From assembly GCA_019637585.1 (NCBI GenBank), contig JAHBVL010000003.1:91827-155826 (forward strand): DNA of 64,000 nucleotides, written 5' to 3'. The translations under genes and the position numbers were made by a program. The DNA comes from Thermomicrobiales bacterium (lineage in GTDB: Bacteria > Chloroflexota > Chloroflexia > Thermomicrobiales > UBA6265). Positions 8,384 to 20,273 of the stretch are shown here, piece after piece (the first letter of the stretch is position 1; each line of letters begins with the position of its first letter). Under the pieces are notes generated by a model. The model saw nothing but the letters and a program-made list of their open reading frames with translations, did not search any database and was not told where the DNA came from.

Positions 8384-8821
8384 CTAAGTTCCTGGTAGCT
8401 CCGAGCGGCGTCCGCTGCGGCGGCGTTCCGCGGTGCGCAGGCGGATGTTGGCCCGTCGCAGCGACGCCTGAGCGGCCGCGAGATCCTCGGTGGCGCCCCG
8501 CTTCGAGATTTCGTCCTCGGCGCGTTTTCGCGCGTCTTCGGCGCGAGAGGCATCGATTTCCTCGACCCGCTCGGCAGCGTCGGCCAGGATGATCACCTTG
8601 TCCGGCGTCACTTCCATGAAGCCGCCGAAGACGACCATCGCGTACTCCTGGCCACTCTTCTTGACCCGGAGTTCGCCACCGGCGAGGGTGGTGATCAGGG
8701 GTGCGTGATTCGGCAGAATGCCCAGCGTGCCGGAAGCGCCCGGCGCGATCACCATATCGACCTCATCGTCGGTAAAGACGATGCGCTCGCCGGTAACCAC
8801 TTCGACGGTGAGCTTTGCCAT
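8384..8821 (-). CDS. atpC: F1Fo ATP synthase subunit epsilon
   Basis: Central-stalk and regulatory subunit, 145 aa. The N-terminal beta-sandwich is clear (LTVEVVTGERIVF, GTLGILPNHAPLIT, GGFMEVTPDKVIILAD) and is followed by the two-helix C-terminal region that can inhibit ATP hydrolysis, here rich in Glu, Ala and Arg. It is last in the atp operon, 78 bp downstream of atpD. AAGGGGC precedes the ATG. Confidence 0.95.
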   Translation of the reverse strand: MAKLTVEVVTGERIVFTDDEVDMVIAPGASGTLGILPNHAPLITTLAGGELRVKKSGQEYAMVVFGGFMEVTPDKVIILADAAERVEEIDASRAEDARKRAEDEISKRGATEDLAAAQASLRRANIRLRTAERRRSGRRSELPGT

Positions 8822-8899
8822 GGAACTTGCCCCTTATGGTCGGACGTATCAGTGGGGAACGAGGGGGATTTCGCATCACCCCTCGCCCCATTCGACGAT

Positions 8900-11223
<2,324 letters not shown>

Positions 11224-11282
11224 CCTTGCCTCCTCATCTGCTCAGCCCGCCGAACCGGCGAGCCGGGCAGGATGATCGCTGT

Positions 11283-12824
<1,542 letters not shown>

Positions 12825-12920
12825 TCAATCACCGTCCTCCCGGGCTGTTCGGCCGGGTGCAAGAGACGCTTCCTCCGCGGCTGGGACCGAACACTGATCT
12901 GAACTCATCTGAACACTGTG

Positions 12921-13454
12921 CTAGTTGGCCGCCGCCAGTCGCTCGTGCAACCGGCGAAGACTGTTCGCCACACTTCCATCGATCAGGTTGTCGCCAACGC
13001 GCACAACCACACCGCCGATCAGGGCGGGATCGACATTGGTCTCCAACACAACCTCTTTGCCAAAGAGCTCGCTGAGCTGATCCCGGACCTGCTTCTCACC
13101 GGCCGTGTCCAGCGCGACAGCGGTGGTCACATTGGCCACCAGCACGCCGCTCCGCTCCAGAACCGCGGCCCGGTAGGCCTGGACCATATCGGAGATGATC
13201 GGCAGTCGCCGGCGGCGAACCAGCATCTGACCGAGGCGCCGCGCCTCCGGCTGCGCATCAGCCAGCGCTTTGTCGATCAGCGCCAGCTTGTCGGCTTCGC
13301 TTGTCTTTGGACTTGCCAGAAATTCCGCTAGCTCGGCATCCGCAGCCAGCGCTTCCAGAATGGCCAGATCATCATTCCAGCGTTCGATCGCTCCCTGCTC
13401 GCTGGCAAGTTCGAACACTGCCTGTGCGTATCGTTTTGCTGCCCCACTGGCCAC
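12921..13454 (-). CDS. atpH: F1Fo ATP synthase subunit delta
   Basis: Peripheral-stalk (OSCP) subunit of 177 aa linking F1 to subunit b. The start AKRYAQAVFELASEQ and the C-terminal motif ALIGGVVVRVGDNLIDGSVANSLRRL are family hallmarks. GTG start with AAGGGGA upstream. It is separated from atpA by 96 bp. Confidence 0.95.
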   Translation of the reverse strand: MASGAAKRYAQAVFELASEQGAIERWNDDLAILEALAADAELAEFLASPKTSEADKLALIDKALADAQPEARRLGQMLVRRRRLPIISDMVQAYRAAVLERSGVLVANVTTAVALDTAGEKQVRDQLSELFGKEVVLETNVDPALIGGVVVRVGDNLIDGSVANSLRRLHERLAAAN

Positions 13455-13499
13455 GCTGTTGTTCCCCTTCTGAAAGCTTCTTAGGCGATCAAACGATTC

Positions 13500-14018
13500 T
13501 TACGACTTGTCCGCGGCGCCACCCTGGCCCGCGATTGCTTCGCTGAGAGTCGCCTCGATCAATGAAGCCTGTGTGGCTGGATCGAGCTCCTTGCGAACGA
13601 TTTTCGATGCGACGAGGACGGCCAGATCGGCGGCTTCTTTCCGCAGCTCCTGGCGAGCCTGCTCAGTTTCCGCCCGAATGGCGGCCTGAGCGCGAGCCAT
13701 ATACTCGTCCGACTGCTTGCCCGCTTCCTCCCGAGCTCGCTCGACCAGGGCATCCCCCGATTCGCGCGACTGGGCCAGAATCGACTGCGCCTCACGGCGA
13801 GCCTCGGCGAGCACTTCCTCGTTGCGTGCAGCCGTTGCTTCCAGCTGCGACTGCATTCTGGAAGCCGCCTCCATCCCTTCCCGAACCTTCTCCTGGCGCT
13901 CGTCGAGAATCTTGACGATCGGACCAGAGGCGTAACGCCACAGAAGGAACAGAAACGCCAGGAAGGCGATGATCTGCACGAGCAGTTTTGTTAAGTCAAC
14001 CCCAAAGGATTCCAACAT
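13500..14018 (-). CDS. atpF: F1Fo ATP synthase subunit b
   Basis: Peripheral-stalk subunit, 172 aa. It has a short N-terminus, one membrane helix (about residues 8-26, LLVQIIAFLAFLFLLWRYA), then a long highly charged helix rich in Ala, Glu, Arg and Gln that forms the stator dimer. Only one b-type gene is present, so a b2 homodimer is expected rather than b/b'. Confidence 0.95.
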   Translation of the reverse strand: MLESFGVDLTKLLVQIIAFLAFLFLLWRYASGPIVKILDERQEKVREGMEAASRMQSQLEATAARNEEVLAEARREAQSILAQSRESGDALVERAREEAGKQSDEYMARAQAAIRAETEQARQELRKEAADLAVLVASKIVRKELDPATQASLIEATLSEAIAGQGGAADKS

Positions 14019-14148
14019 TGTTATGCGCTCCTGGCCGGGCCCGACATGCTGCCCCGTCCATACGTGGAATGCCGCCGCCTGGCCTCCGTCGCCTCAGGCA
14101 GGTTGCCCCGGTCTGCGAACCAGCGTCCGCGCCCGGGGATCGAACCCA

Positions 14149-14391
14149 CTAGACGAACAGAATAATGATCGCGATAACGAATGCGTAGATGGCGACAGCT
14201 TCGGCGAGCGCCGCACCGATGATCATGGTCGAGCGAATGTCGCCGGCTGCTTCAGGATTGCGACCGAGCGCCTGCATGGCGCCATTGACTGCCCAACCGA
14301 GACCGAGTCCTGGACCAAGTGCCCCAATGCCGATCGCGAGGGCGCCGCCGATGTAGCGAACTGCATCTGGATCTGTAATTCCACCGAACAC
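14149..14391 (-). CDS. atpE: F1Fo ATP synthase subunit c
   Basis: Membrane ring subunit, 80 aa, two helices joined by the polar loop GRNPEAA. The ion-binding carboxylate is the Glu in ALAEAVAIYAF on helix 2. I do not see the Gln/Ser set of known Na+-binding rings, so proton coupling is inferred. An upstream ATG would add 21 unlikely residues; AGGAGG stands 6 nt before the GTG at 14391, which fixes the start. Confidence 0.95.
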   Translation of the reverse strand: MFGGITDPDAVRYIGGALAIGIGALGPGLGLGWAVNGAMQALGRNPEAAGDIRSTMIIGAALAEAVAIYAFVIAIIILFV

Positions 14392-14546
14392 GAGCTTCCT
14401 CCTCTGTCCCGGACGGCAACCGCTTTTCCGTCCGCTTGTGTGAGAAGCCGGCACTCGCCGGCCTTCTGACCATAGTTCTTGGCCCCGGTGTCCAGCCGCC
14501 GGCTCAGACGAACCGGCTCGTTGAAGCCCCGGGCATGCTTCCCTGA

Positions 14547-15470
14547 TTAGTCACCCGCTCCATGAGCGGGGGCATGTGCGCCTTCCTTCTTATGCGCGTC
14601 CTCATGTTCGTCATCGTGACCATGAGCAGCAGCCACCGCGATGTAGATCAATGTCAGCATCGCAAAGACCAATGCCTGAATGGTTCCGAACATCAACTCC
14701 AGGAAAAGGAAGATGACCGGCACGAAGATCGGGATCACGGCGATGCTCACCTTGGCCCCGATCGCGTACATCACGCCCAACAGCGCTTCTCCGGCAAAGA
14801 CATTGCCGAAAAGTCGAGCGGAGAGCGAGATGATTCGCGAGAATTCAGAAATGAGCTCAATTGGAAAGAGAAAGGGCGGATCCGCCATGTGCTTGAGACG
14901 CCCGACCACGCCATGCGCCCGGATGCCGTAGACCTGCACCGCAACGAAGGTCACCAGCGCCATCGCCAGCGTCATGTTCAGGTCGGCTGTCGGCGGACGC
15001 AGGAACGGCACGAGCACTTCACCATGCTCTTCATCGGCGGCGCCGGTGACAAAGCTCTGCGGCGTATCCGAACCAGCAGCGGCCAGCGTGTAGACCGCTG
15101 CCTCTTCTGTGTGCTCGCCGGCTTCTTCCGCGTGATCGCTTTCCTTATTGATGCCGACCGTGCCGACACCCGGCAGCAAACCCGAGTAGTTCGCCAGCAT
15201 GATGAAAATGAACAATCCCGAAACCAGCGGGAAAATCCGCCGCCCCAGCGACTTGCCGCCCGCGCTCTCGGTCATGCCCAGCAGGAACTCGAGAATCAGC
15301 TCGACCATCGCCTGCAAGCGCCCTGGCACCAGGGTTGCCCGGCGCGCCACAAACGCCCCGACCAGAAGAATCAACGCCATGACCAGAAGCATCGTCAGGA
15401 AGGAGTTCGTAATCGAAAAAGGGCCGATCTTGAACAACTCTTCGGCTGCAAGCTCGATATGGACTTCCAT
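14547..15470 (-). CDS. atpB: F1Fo ATP synthase subunit a with acidic/His-rich insertion and tail
   Basis: Proton-channel stator subunit, 307 aa, longer than the usual 230-270. The essential arginine is in ISLSARLFGNVFAGE. After the second membrane helix an extramembrane insertion of about 60 residues (roughly 110-170) is rich in Glu, His and Ala. The C-terminus ends in a His/Asp/Glu-rich tail (AHGHDDEHEDAHKKEGAHA). Both segments could bind metal or buffer protons, which is inference only. It lies second in the operon after the atpI/Z gene. Confidence 0.95.
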   Translation of the reverse strand: MEVHIELAAEELFKIGPFSITNSFLTMLLVMALILLVGAFVARRATLVPGRLQAMVELILEFLLGMTESAGGKSLGRRIFPLVSGLFIFIMLANYSGLLPGVGTVGINKESDHAEEAGEHTEEAAVYTLAAAGSDTPQSFVTGAADEEHGEVLVPFLRPPTADLNMTLAMALVTFVAVQVYGIRAHGVVGRLKHMADPPFLFPIELISEFSRIISLSARLFGNVFAGEALLGVMYAIGAKVSIAVIPIFVPVIFLFLELMFGTIQALVFAMLTLIYIAVAAAHGHDDEHEDAHKKEGAHAPAHGAGD

Positions 15471-15496
15471 CGATACTGATGCTCCCGTCGTACCTG

Positions 15497-15805
15497 TCAG
15501 CCGTCAGCGGCCGATTTCGAATTCGACCGCTTGCTGGCAAACCTGGTGATCTGCCGAGTGACCACCTTCGGCTCACGATCTTTCTGTCCCAGCATCGCCA
15601 ACTCATAGAGCTGATATGCCGCGACGATCAACCCCAACGCGACCCCCAAAAGGGTGAACCAGGGACTCGTCTCGAGCCACTCGTCGAGAAGAATACCGCC
15701 GACAATGCAAATGATGATGCTCACCACAATAGAGCAGCCAAGCCCTGCTGCGACTCCGGCTGCTCGTGCATCGTCATTATCGACGGGTGAAGGGGGGTTC
15801 TGCAC
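15497..15805 (-). CDS. AtpI/AtpZ-type F1Fo ATP synthase accessory protein
   Basis: Small protein of 102 aa with two membrane helices (GCSIVVSIIICIVGGILLDEWL and FTLLGVALGLIVAAYQLYELAM). It matches the AtpI/AtpZ group that precedes atpB in many operons and helps c-ring assembly or Mg2+/Ca2+ uptake. The C-terminal 30 residues are basic. An upstream TTG lies directly against the AAGGAGG, so the GTG at 15805, 9 nt after it, is the better start. Confidence 0.8.
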   Translation of the reverse strand: MQNPPSPVDNDDARAAGVAAGLGCSIVVSIIICIVGGILLDEWLETSPWFTLLGVALGLIVAAYQLYELAMLGQKDREPKVVTRQITRFASKRSNSKSAADG

Positions 15806-15834
15806 TCCGGCCAACCTCCTTCATTCGATTGCGC

Positions 15835-15863
15835 ATTTTATCACAATCTCGGGGGAGTGTGCA
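15835..15863 (-). promoter_or_regulatory. possible promoter of the atp operon
   Basis: On the minus strand TGCACA (15858-15863), a 17-bp spacer and TAAAAT (15835-15840) give a weak sigma-70-like promoter about 30 bp before the first atp gene. It lies in the divergent gap shared with the MATE gene. The match is partial, four of six bases at the -35. Confidence 0.35.
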
Positions 15864-15939
15864 TCTCCCCTCCAGTGTTGGATGATCGTGCTGGCGTCGA
15901 TCACAATTCCAGCCGGATCACGTTTTCTGAGAGTACCCT

Positions 15940-17349
15940 GTGCAGGAATCCGACGCATCCACAGACGACAAAACCGACGACCACGCCAGCCAGTTGACGG
16001 TGATGAACCGGCAGCGCGTGTTCGGTCTGGCGTTGCCGATCATCGGCGAACAGCTTCTTCACACCCTGGTCGTGGCCGTCGACACCATCCTGGTGGCCCG
16101 GTTGGGGAAAGAAGCCGTCGCCGGCGTCGGAACAGCGGTCGAGCTCATCTATTTCATCATCGCCATTCTGATCGCGCTGGAGATCGGCGCGACAGTCCTC
16201 ATCTCGCAGGCGTTCGGCGCCGGAAAAACCGATCGCGTCGTGCTGCTGGCTCGTCAGGCTCTCTCCTGGGCCGTCGCAATCTCCATACCGGTTTCGATCC
16301 TCGGGTACATCGCCGCGCCGCGAGTCATTTCGCTCTTCGGGCTCGAACCGGAGGTCGCCGCGCACGCCAACGCCTATCTCCGCATTACCGCGGCATCGGC
16401 GATTGCGCTCCTTCTTACCTTTGTGAGTGGCTCGATCTTCCGGGGGCGCGGTGACAGCCGTACCCCACTGATGGCCGCGGTTGTGGCCAACATCGTCAAT
16501 GTCTTCGCCTCGTATGCCCTCATCTTCGGCAAGTTCGGTCTTCCCGAGCTGGGTGTGGAGGGCAGCGCCTGGGGCGCTGCGCTCGGGCGCTCCGCCGCCG
16601 CCGTGATCATGATCTGGCTGCTCTACACCGGGAAGCGGGGTATCACCATTCGGGGCGACGCATCCTGGATACCCAGGCTGGATGTCGGCAAATCCCTCTT
16701 CCGGCTTGGCGTGCCGGCGTCGCTCGAGCAAATCGTGGCGTCGTCGGGGTTTGTCACGATGCTCGCCGTCGTGGCCATGATCGGCACCCCGGCGCTGGCC
16801 GCCCAGCAGATCGCCTTCACCGCGCTGTCGATGGCCTTCATGCCCGGATTCGGGTTCGGTCTTGCCGCGACCGCGCTGATCGGCCAAAGCGTCGGAGCCA
16901 AACAGCTCGGCCACGCGGCTGAGGCATCCCGAATCGCTGAACGCTGGGCGATCATCTGGATGGCCACAGGAGGGGTCATCTACTTCCTGTTCGCGCCCCA
17001 GATCATGAGCATCTTCACCGACGAAACCGACGTGGTGAACCATGGCGTCAATGCGCTCCGGGCGTTGGCTATCGGATTGCCGATCTGGGCGGTTTGGTCG
17101 GTCTATGCCGGGTCGCTGCGCGGCATCGGGGACACGATTTCACCCCTCATCTCGGATGGAACCACCGTCTGGGCATCGGTCTTGCTGGCCTTCATCTGGG
17201 TGCGCTGGTTCGATGCCGGTCTCGGCACGGTCTGGCTCACCTATGTCGCCTCGGCTCCATTCGCCGCCGGGTTCAACCGGTGGCGGTACTGGCGACAGCT
17301 CAACTCTGGCAAAATCAGACCGGCAGGTGGACTCGAAGCCTTCCACTGA
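15940..17349 (+). CDS. MATE family multidrug/Na+(H+) antiporter
   Basis: Polytopic exporter of 469 aa with about twelve helices in two homologous halves. The first half begins RVFGLALPIIGEQLLHTLVVAVDTILVARLGKEAVAGVG, the second SLFRLGVPASLEQIVASSGFVTMLAVV, both typical of MATE proteins. Start: GTG at 15940 with only a weak GAGAG upstream; an ATG at 16003 (residue 22) is an alternative. It is followed after 16 bp by a C45-type hydrolase gene on the same strand, so the two are probably cotranscribed. The transported substrate is unknown. Confidence 0.9.
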   Translation: MQESDASTDDKTDDHASQLTVMNRQRVFGLALPIIGEQLLHTLVVAVDTILVARLGKEAVAGVGTAVELIYFIIAILIALEIGATVLISQAFGAGKTDRVVLLARQALSWAVAISIPVSILGYIAAPRVISLFGLEPEVAAHANAYLRITAASAIALLLTFVSGSIFRGRGDSRTPLMAAVVANIVNVFASYALIFGKFGLPELGVEGSAWGAALGRSAAAVIMIWLLYTGKRGITIRGDASWIPRLDVGKSLFRLGVPASLEQIVASSGFVTMLAVVAMIGTPALAAQQIAFTALSMAFMPGFGFGLAATALIGQSVGAKQLGHAAEASRIAERWAIIWMATGGVIYFLFAPQIMSIFTDETDVVNHGVNALRALAIGLPIWAVWSVYAGSLRGIGDTISPLISDGTTVWASVLLAFIWVRWFDAGLGTVWLTYVASAPFAAGFNRWRYWRQLNSGKIRPAGGLEAFH

Positions 17350-17365
17350 GCGCCGGAGCACGGGC

Positions 17366-18406
17366 ATGATCGATCTGATCGAAACAGGCGGCACACCGTT
17401 CGACATCGGCCACGATGTCGGAACCGCGCAGCGCGAGGTCATTCGGCAGGCGCTCGCCGACACGCACGCCCTCTTCGCCGAAGCCGGCGATCCCGCCGCG
17501 TTCGACCGAACCGGCCCGTTCGCCGAAGCGATCGAGCAGCATGCTCTCCCGGTGGCGGCCGAAATGCGAGGCATGGCCGCAGGGAGCGGATTGACCTACG
17601 AGGAAATCGTCTTCATCAATGCCACTGCCGAGCTCGATCTGGATGCCGGCCGGCACACCGCCTGCACCATCGCCGGGATCACGGGACACGGCACCACAGA
17701 CGGCCATGTCCTCGTTGCCCACAATGAGGACGAAACGGCGGGACTGGACAAAACCACCTACCTCGTCAAAGCCGAACCGGACGGCGCACCGGCGTTCGTC
17801 GCCTTCACGTATGCCGGATTGATGCTCCACCAGGGGGTGAATGCCGCCGGGATCGCATCAGTCGGCAATGCGCTCAACGCGCCCGACGCAACGCCCGGCG
17901 GCGTGCCGAAGCTCATCCAGTACCGTCGCGCCCTGGCCGAATCGACCATCGAGGCCGCCATTCGGGCAGTCACCATCCCCGAGCGAGGGTTCGGCAACAA
18001 CCACCTCCTGGCCACGGCTGATGGCGACATCTACGACCTGGAGGTGAGCGGCTCCGACTGGCGGATGATGCCGGCTGGCAACCGCTTTCTCGTTCACGCC
18101 AATCACTTCACCCATCCGGACCTCCTGCCGCTCGACACCGGCGACGACCTCCTGAACTCGCGACTCCGCGAACAGCGGCTCCACAACCTGATCGACGCCG
18201 CCTTCGGCACGATCACGCCCGACTCGCTCCGGACCATGATGTCCGACCACGCCAACTACCCGAAATCGATCTGCAAACACGCCACCCCCGACAGCGACCT
18301 CGACTACGGCACCATCGGCAGCGTCGTCATCGACGTCACCACCCGAACCTTGTGGGCCTGCGCGGGGAATCCATGCCGGTCGGAGTGGCGGAAGGTGGGG
18401 TTGTAG
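17366..18406 (+). CDS. C45-type N-terminal nucleophile hydrolase (acyl-CoA:6-APA acyltransferase-like)
   Basis: 346 aa, similar to the peptidase C45 / isopenicillin N acyltransferase-like family of Ntn hydrolases, which self-cleave before a cysteine and hydrolyse amides. The candidate nucleophile is Cys100 in GRHTACTIAG; around it are INATAELD, VLVAHNEDE and VTPGGVPKLIQYRR-type segments, and late DHANYPKSICKH. No signal peptide. GGAG lies 8 nt before the ATG. The partner MATE exporter suggests handling of an amide compound, but the natural substrate is not known. Confidence 0.75.
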   Translation: MIDLIETGGTPFDIGHDVGTAQREVIRQALADTHALFAEAGDPAAFDRTGPFAEAIEQHALPVAAEMRGMAAGSGLTYEEIVFINATAELDLDAGRHTACTIAGITGHGTTDGHVLVAHNEDETAGLDKTTYLVKAEPDGAPAFVAFTYAGLMLHQGVNAAGIASVGNALNAPDATPGGVPKLIQYRRALAESTIEAAIRAVTIPERGFGNNHLLATADGDIYDLEVSGSDWRMMPAGNRFLVHANHFTHPDLLPLDTGDDLLNSRLREQRLHNLIDAAFGTITPDSLRTMMSDHANYPKSICKHATPDSDLDYGTIGSVVIDVTTRTLWACAGNPCRSEWRKVGL

Positions 18407-18422
18407 CGGCCCGCCTACGCTC

Positions 18423-18448
18423 GTAGTTCGGGCACCTGTGGCCCGACG
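18423..18448 (+). repeat. GTAGTTCGGG...GGCCCGAC repeat copy
   Basis: Near-identical to the copy at 59903-59927. It lies 16 bp after the stop of the C45 hydrolase and 4 bp before a heptamer array. At both 18.4 kb and 59.9 kb this repeat is joined to a heptamer array. Confidence 0.75.
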
Positions 18449-18452
18449 TTAG

Positions 18453-18508
18453 CAGTCGGCAGTCGGCAGTCGGCAGTCGGCAGTCGGCAGTCGGCAGTCG
18501 GCAGTCGG
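18453..18508 (+). repeat. CAGTCGG heptamer, eight perfect tandem copies
   Basis: Exactly eight head-to-tail copies of CAGTCGG (56 bp) without a mismatch. The reverse-complement unit, CCGACTG, is also found as GACTGCY units at 39463-39490. The array forms the 3' boundary of a decayed minus-strand gene. Confidence 0.95.
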
Positions 18509-18760
18509 ATAGAGCATCGATTGCCTTCCCACGCGCCGATGGCGGTCAGCGCACGCGGCTTCTTCTCCGTCAGCGGAATGCCCAGCCATTCCGGCCAGAG
18601 CCGCCGATCGAACCCGTGCTCGTACGGATGCCCTGGCACACCGCGAAAACGCTCGGCAAAGACCTTTGGGTAGCAGTGGTCGCAACCAGCCAATACCCGG
18701 GCATCCGGTCATCGGATTCCAAGTAGCGTCGGTCTGTTTGATGGGCGTAACAAGTAGCAT
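18509..18760 (-). pseudogene. remnant of DUF5131 (phage Gp37/Gp68-like) gene
   Basis: Translation from 18760 gives TPIKQTDATWNPMTGC, then the reading frame shifts and continues as GCDHCYPKVFAERFRG and VPGHPYEHGFDRRLWPEW to LTEKKPR. These pieces match in order the start of DUF5131/Gp37-Gp68 proteins (TDATWNPVTGC...GCDHCYAERFAERF...KPR), phage-associated proteins with a cysteine cluster. Between the two conserved cysteines 16 nt remain where about 18 are expected, a 2-nt deletion. The rest of the gene is gone, cut off at the CAGTCGG array. Family assignment is by recalled motif similarity. Confidence 0.6.
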
Positions 18761-18982
18761 GTCTTCTCCTGAACGCCCGCGCTACGTGGCGATGCCAGCG
18801 AACACCGACGCAGTTAGTCAGAAAAGAACATTTGTACTATACTGCATCCAAAGAGCGGACCTATAGGATGTGCTGTCACGGCTCCCGTGCCTGACCGCTC
18901 CCCACCACTAGTCTTTCGGTCGCCGAATTCACGGTGCAACTTGCTATCTTCTCTTTGCTGCATCAATATGACGGTGTTATGA

Positions 18983-19789
18983 ATGGAATCGGTTGCCATG
19001 CAGCAATCTAGTACCAGACAGTTCGTCATTCAATTGGATGACACAACGTCGCTTCAGCGCCTCGCTCGCGCTATGGAGGCTTGGGATGAAGCGATGTCCA
19101 AGACGACCGAGATGATCGGACCTGATCATGTTCTCGGCATTGAAGTAGAGGATTTGTCTCCAGGTAGTGCAATGATTTCGTTGCTTGGAACGTTTGACAG
19201 CGACCAATCGGCCAACGATTTCACGGCGGAGATCGTTCGCTTCAATCGTGCTGTAGGCAGTGGAAAGATCGACGCCTTGCCACCGAAGTTGCAGTCGACA
19301 GCAATTCGAATGAGAAAAGTTTCGGAGCTGGACAATGGTGCCGGAATGGTACTAGCGACCCAGGATGAAGATGTCTACGTGGCTCCCACGAGAGATGGAG
19401 GGGGCAACATCGTTCCTTTCCGTTACGAAGCGAGGAAGTCCGAATCGTATGGTGTGCTAACAGGTCGACTTCAGCAGATTACCAGTCGCTCGGGCGTTCG
19501 AGGGTCGCTCTACGACGTCGTTTTCGACCGAGCGGTTCGAATCTACTTCAACCCGGATGCCGCTGAGGAACTGCGCCAGAAGTGGAACAAGGAGGTACAG
19601 GTAACAGGACTGATTCGGCGGGACCCAGCTTCTGGTCTGCCTCTGTCAGTGCGAGATGTCACCTCTACTGTTGAACTCGAATCGAAGGTCAACCCAGACG
19701 CATGGCGGGTTGCGTATGGTGTGCTCTCGGGCCAACTTCCTGATGTACCCTCTGCCGAGCTCGTAAGGCGACTTCGCGAGAATGACTAG
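18983..19789 (+). CDS. unrecognised 268-aa protein, possible antitoxin partner of PIN protein
   Basis: I do not recognise this family. It is soluble-looking with no signal or membrane segment. The first half (about residues 10-120) is mixed alpha/beta with many acidic residues; the middle (about 150-225) contains GVLTGRLQQIT, SLYDVVFDRAVRIYFNP and VQVTGLIRRDP, which suggests a small beta-barrel or OB-like fold. Its stop overlaps the start of the PIN gene by 8 bp, so the two are translationally coupled. Local GC and codon use are clearly lower than in neighbours, suggesting transfer. Start ATG 18983 or 18998; neither has a strong ribosome binding site. Confidence 0.75.
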   Translation: MESVAMQQSSTRQFVIQLDDTTSLQRLARAMEAWDEAMSKTTEMIGPDHVLGIEVEDLSPGSAMISLLGTFDSDQSANDFTAEIVRFNRAVGSGKIDALPPKLQSTAIRMRKVSELDNGAGMVLATQDEDVYVAPTRDGGGNIVPFRYEARKSESYGVLTGRLQQITSRSGVRGSLYDVVFDRAVRIYFNPDAAEELRQKWNKEVQVTGLIRRDPASGLPLSVRDVTSTVELESKVNPDAWRVAYGVLSGQLPDVPSAELVRRLREND

Positions 19790-20273
19790 CAGGATATACC
19801 TCGATACGTCGACGATTATTAGCTATCTCAACAGCGAGGGCAGGCGTGGCAATGTGATGAAGACCGCGCTAGAATCGGCAGCGAGCAACTCTTCATTTCT
19901 TCTGTATACTTCTGTCGCATCAATTGCAGAAGTAGTACACATCCTTGAGGCGAACCGGGTTCGTCCCGAATCTGGTCCCACGATCGACATGTTCTGGGAC
20001 ACAGCGCCCATCACGAAAGTCGAAATCAACGAGATATCTGCAAGAGAGTGTCGATCGTTGACGCGATTTCGATACTTCGGGAACGGCAATCGGGCCAAGA
20101 CCGACGTCAGCAAACGCTATACGATTGATGCGATTCACTTGGCGGTAGCGCGCTGGTTGCAGTGCGACGAACTGTGGACATATGATCCAAAGCATTTCCA
20201 AGCATTCAATGAACCGCCAGAGCTCGCAATTCGCGAACCGCACATGGACCAGCTGATGCTAGAAGGAATCTAG
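19782..20273 (+). CDS. PIN-domain protein (VapC-like ribonuclease toxin candidate)
   Basis: 163 aa. The four PIN acidic positions are visible: Asp in RIYLDTSTIISYL, Glu in SIAEVVHIL, Asp in TIDAIHLAVA and Asp in LWTYDPKHF, consistent with a Mg2+-dependent ribonuclease. It is longer than classical VapC (about 130 aa). The preceding gene overlaps it by 8 bp, the layout of type II toxin-antitoxin operons, but that partner is twice or three times the size of a usual VapB and shows no AbrB, RHH or Phd motif. Confidence 0.8.
   Translation: MTSRIYLDTSTIISYLNSEGRRGNVMKTALESAASNSSFLLYTSVASIAEVVHILEANRVRPESGPTIDMFWDTAPITKVEINEISARECRSLTRFRYFGNGNRAKTDVSKRYTIDAIHLAVARWLQCDELWTYDPKHFQAFNEPPELAIREPHMDQLMLEGI

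Noticed and set aside
18453-18508. CRISPR array
   Set aside because: Units are 7 bp with no spacers, and no cas genes are near.
18415-18693. intact small gene with LPTADCR repeats
   Set aside because: The repeated peptide is just the translated CAGTCGG array; the upstream part is a frameshifted DUF5131 remnant.
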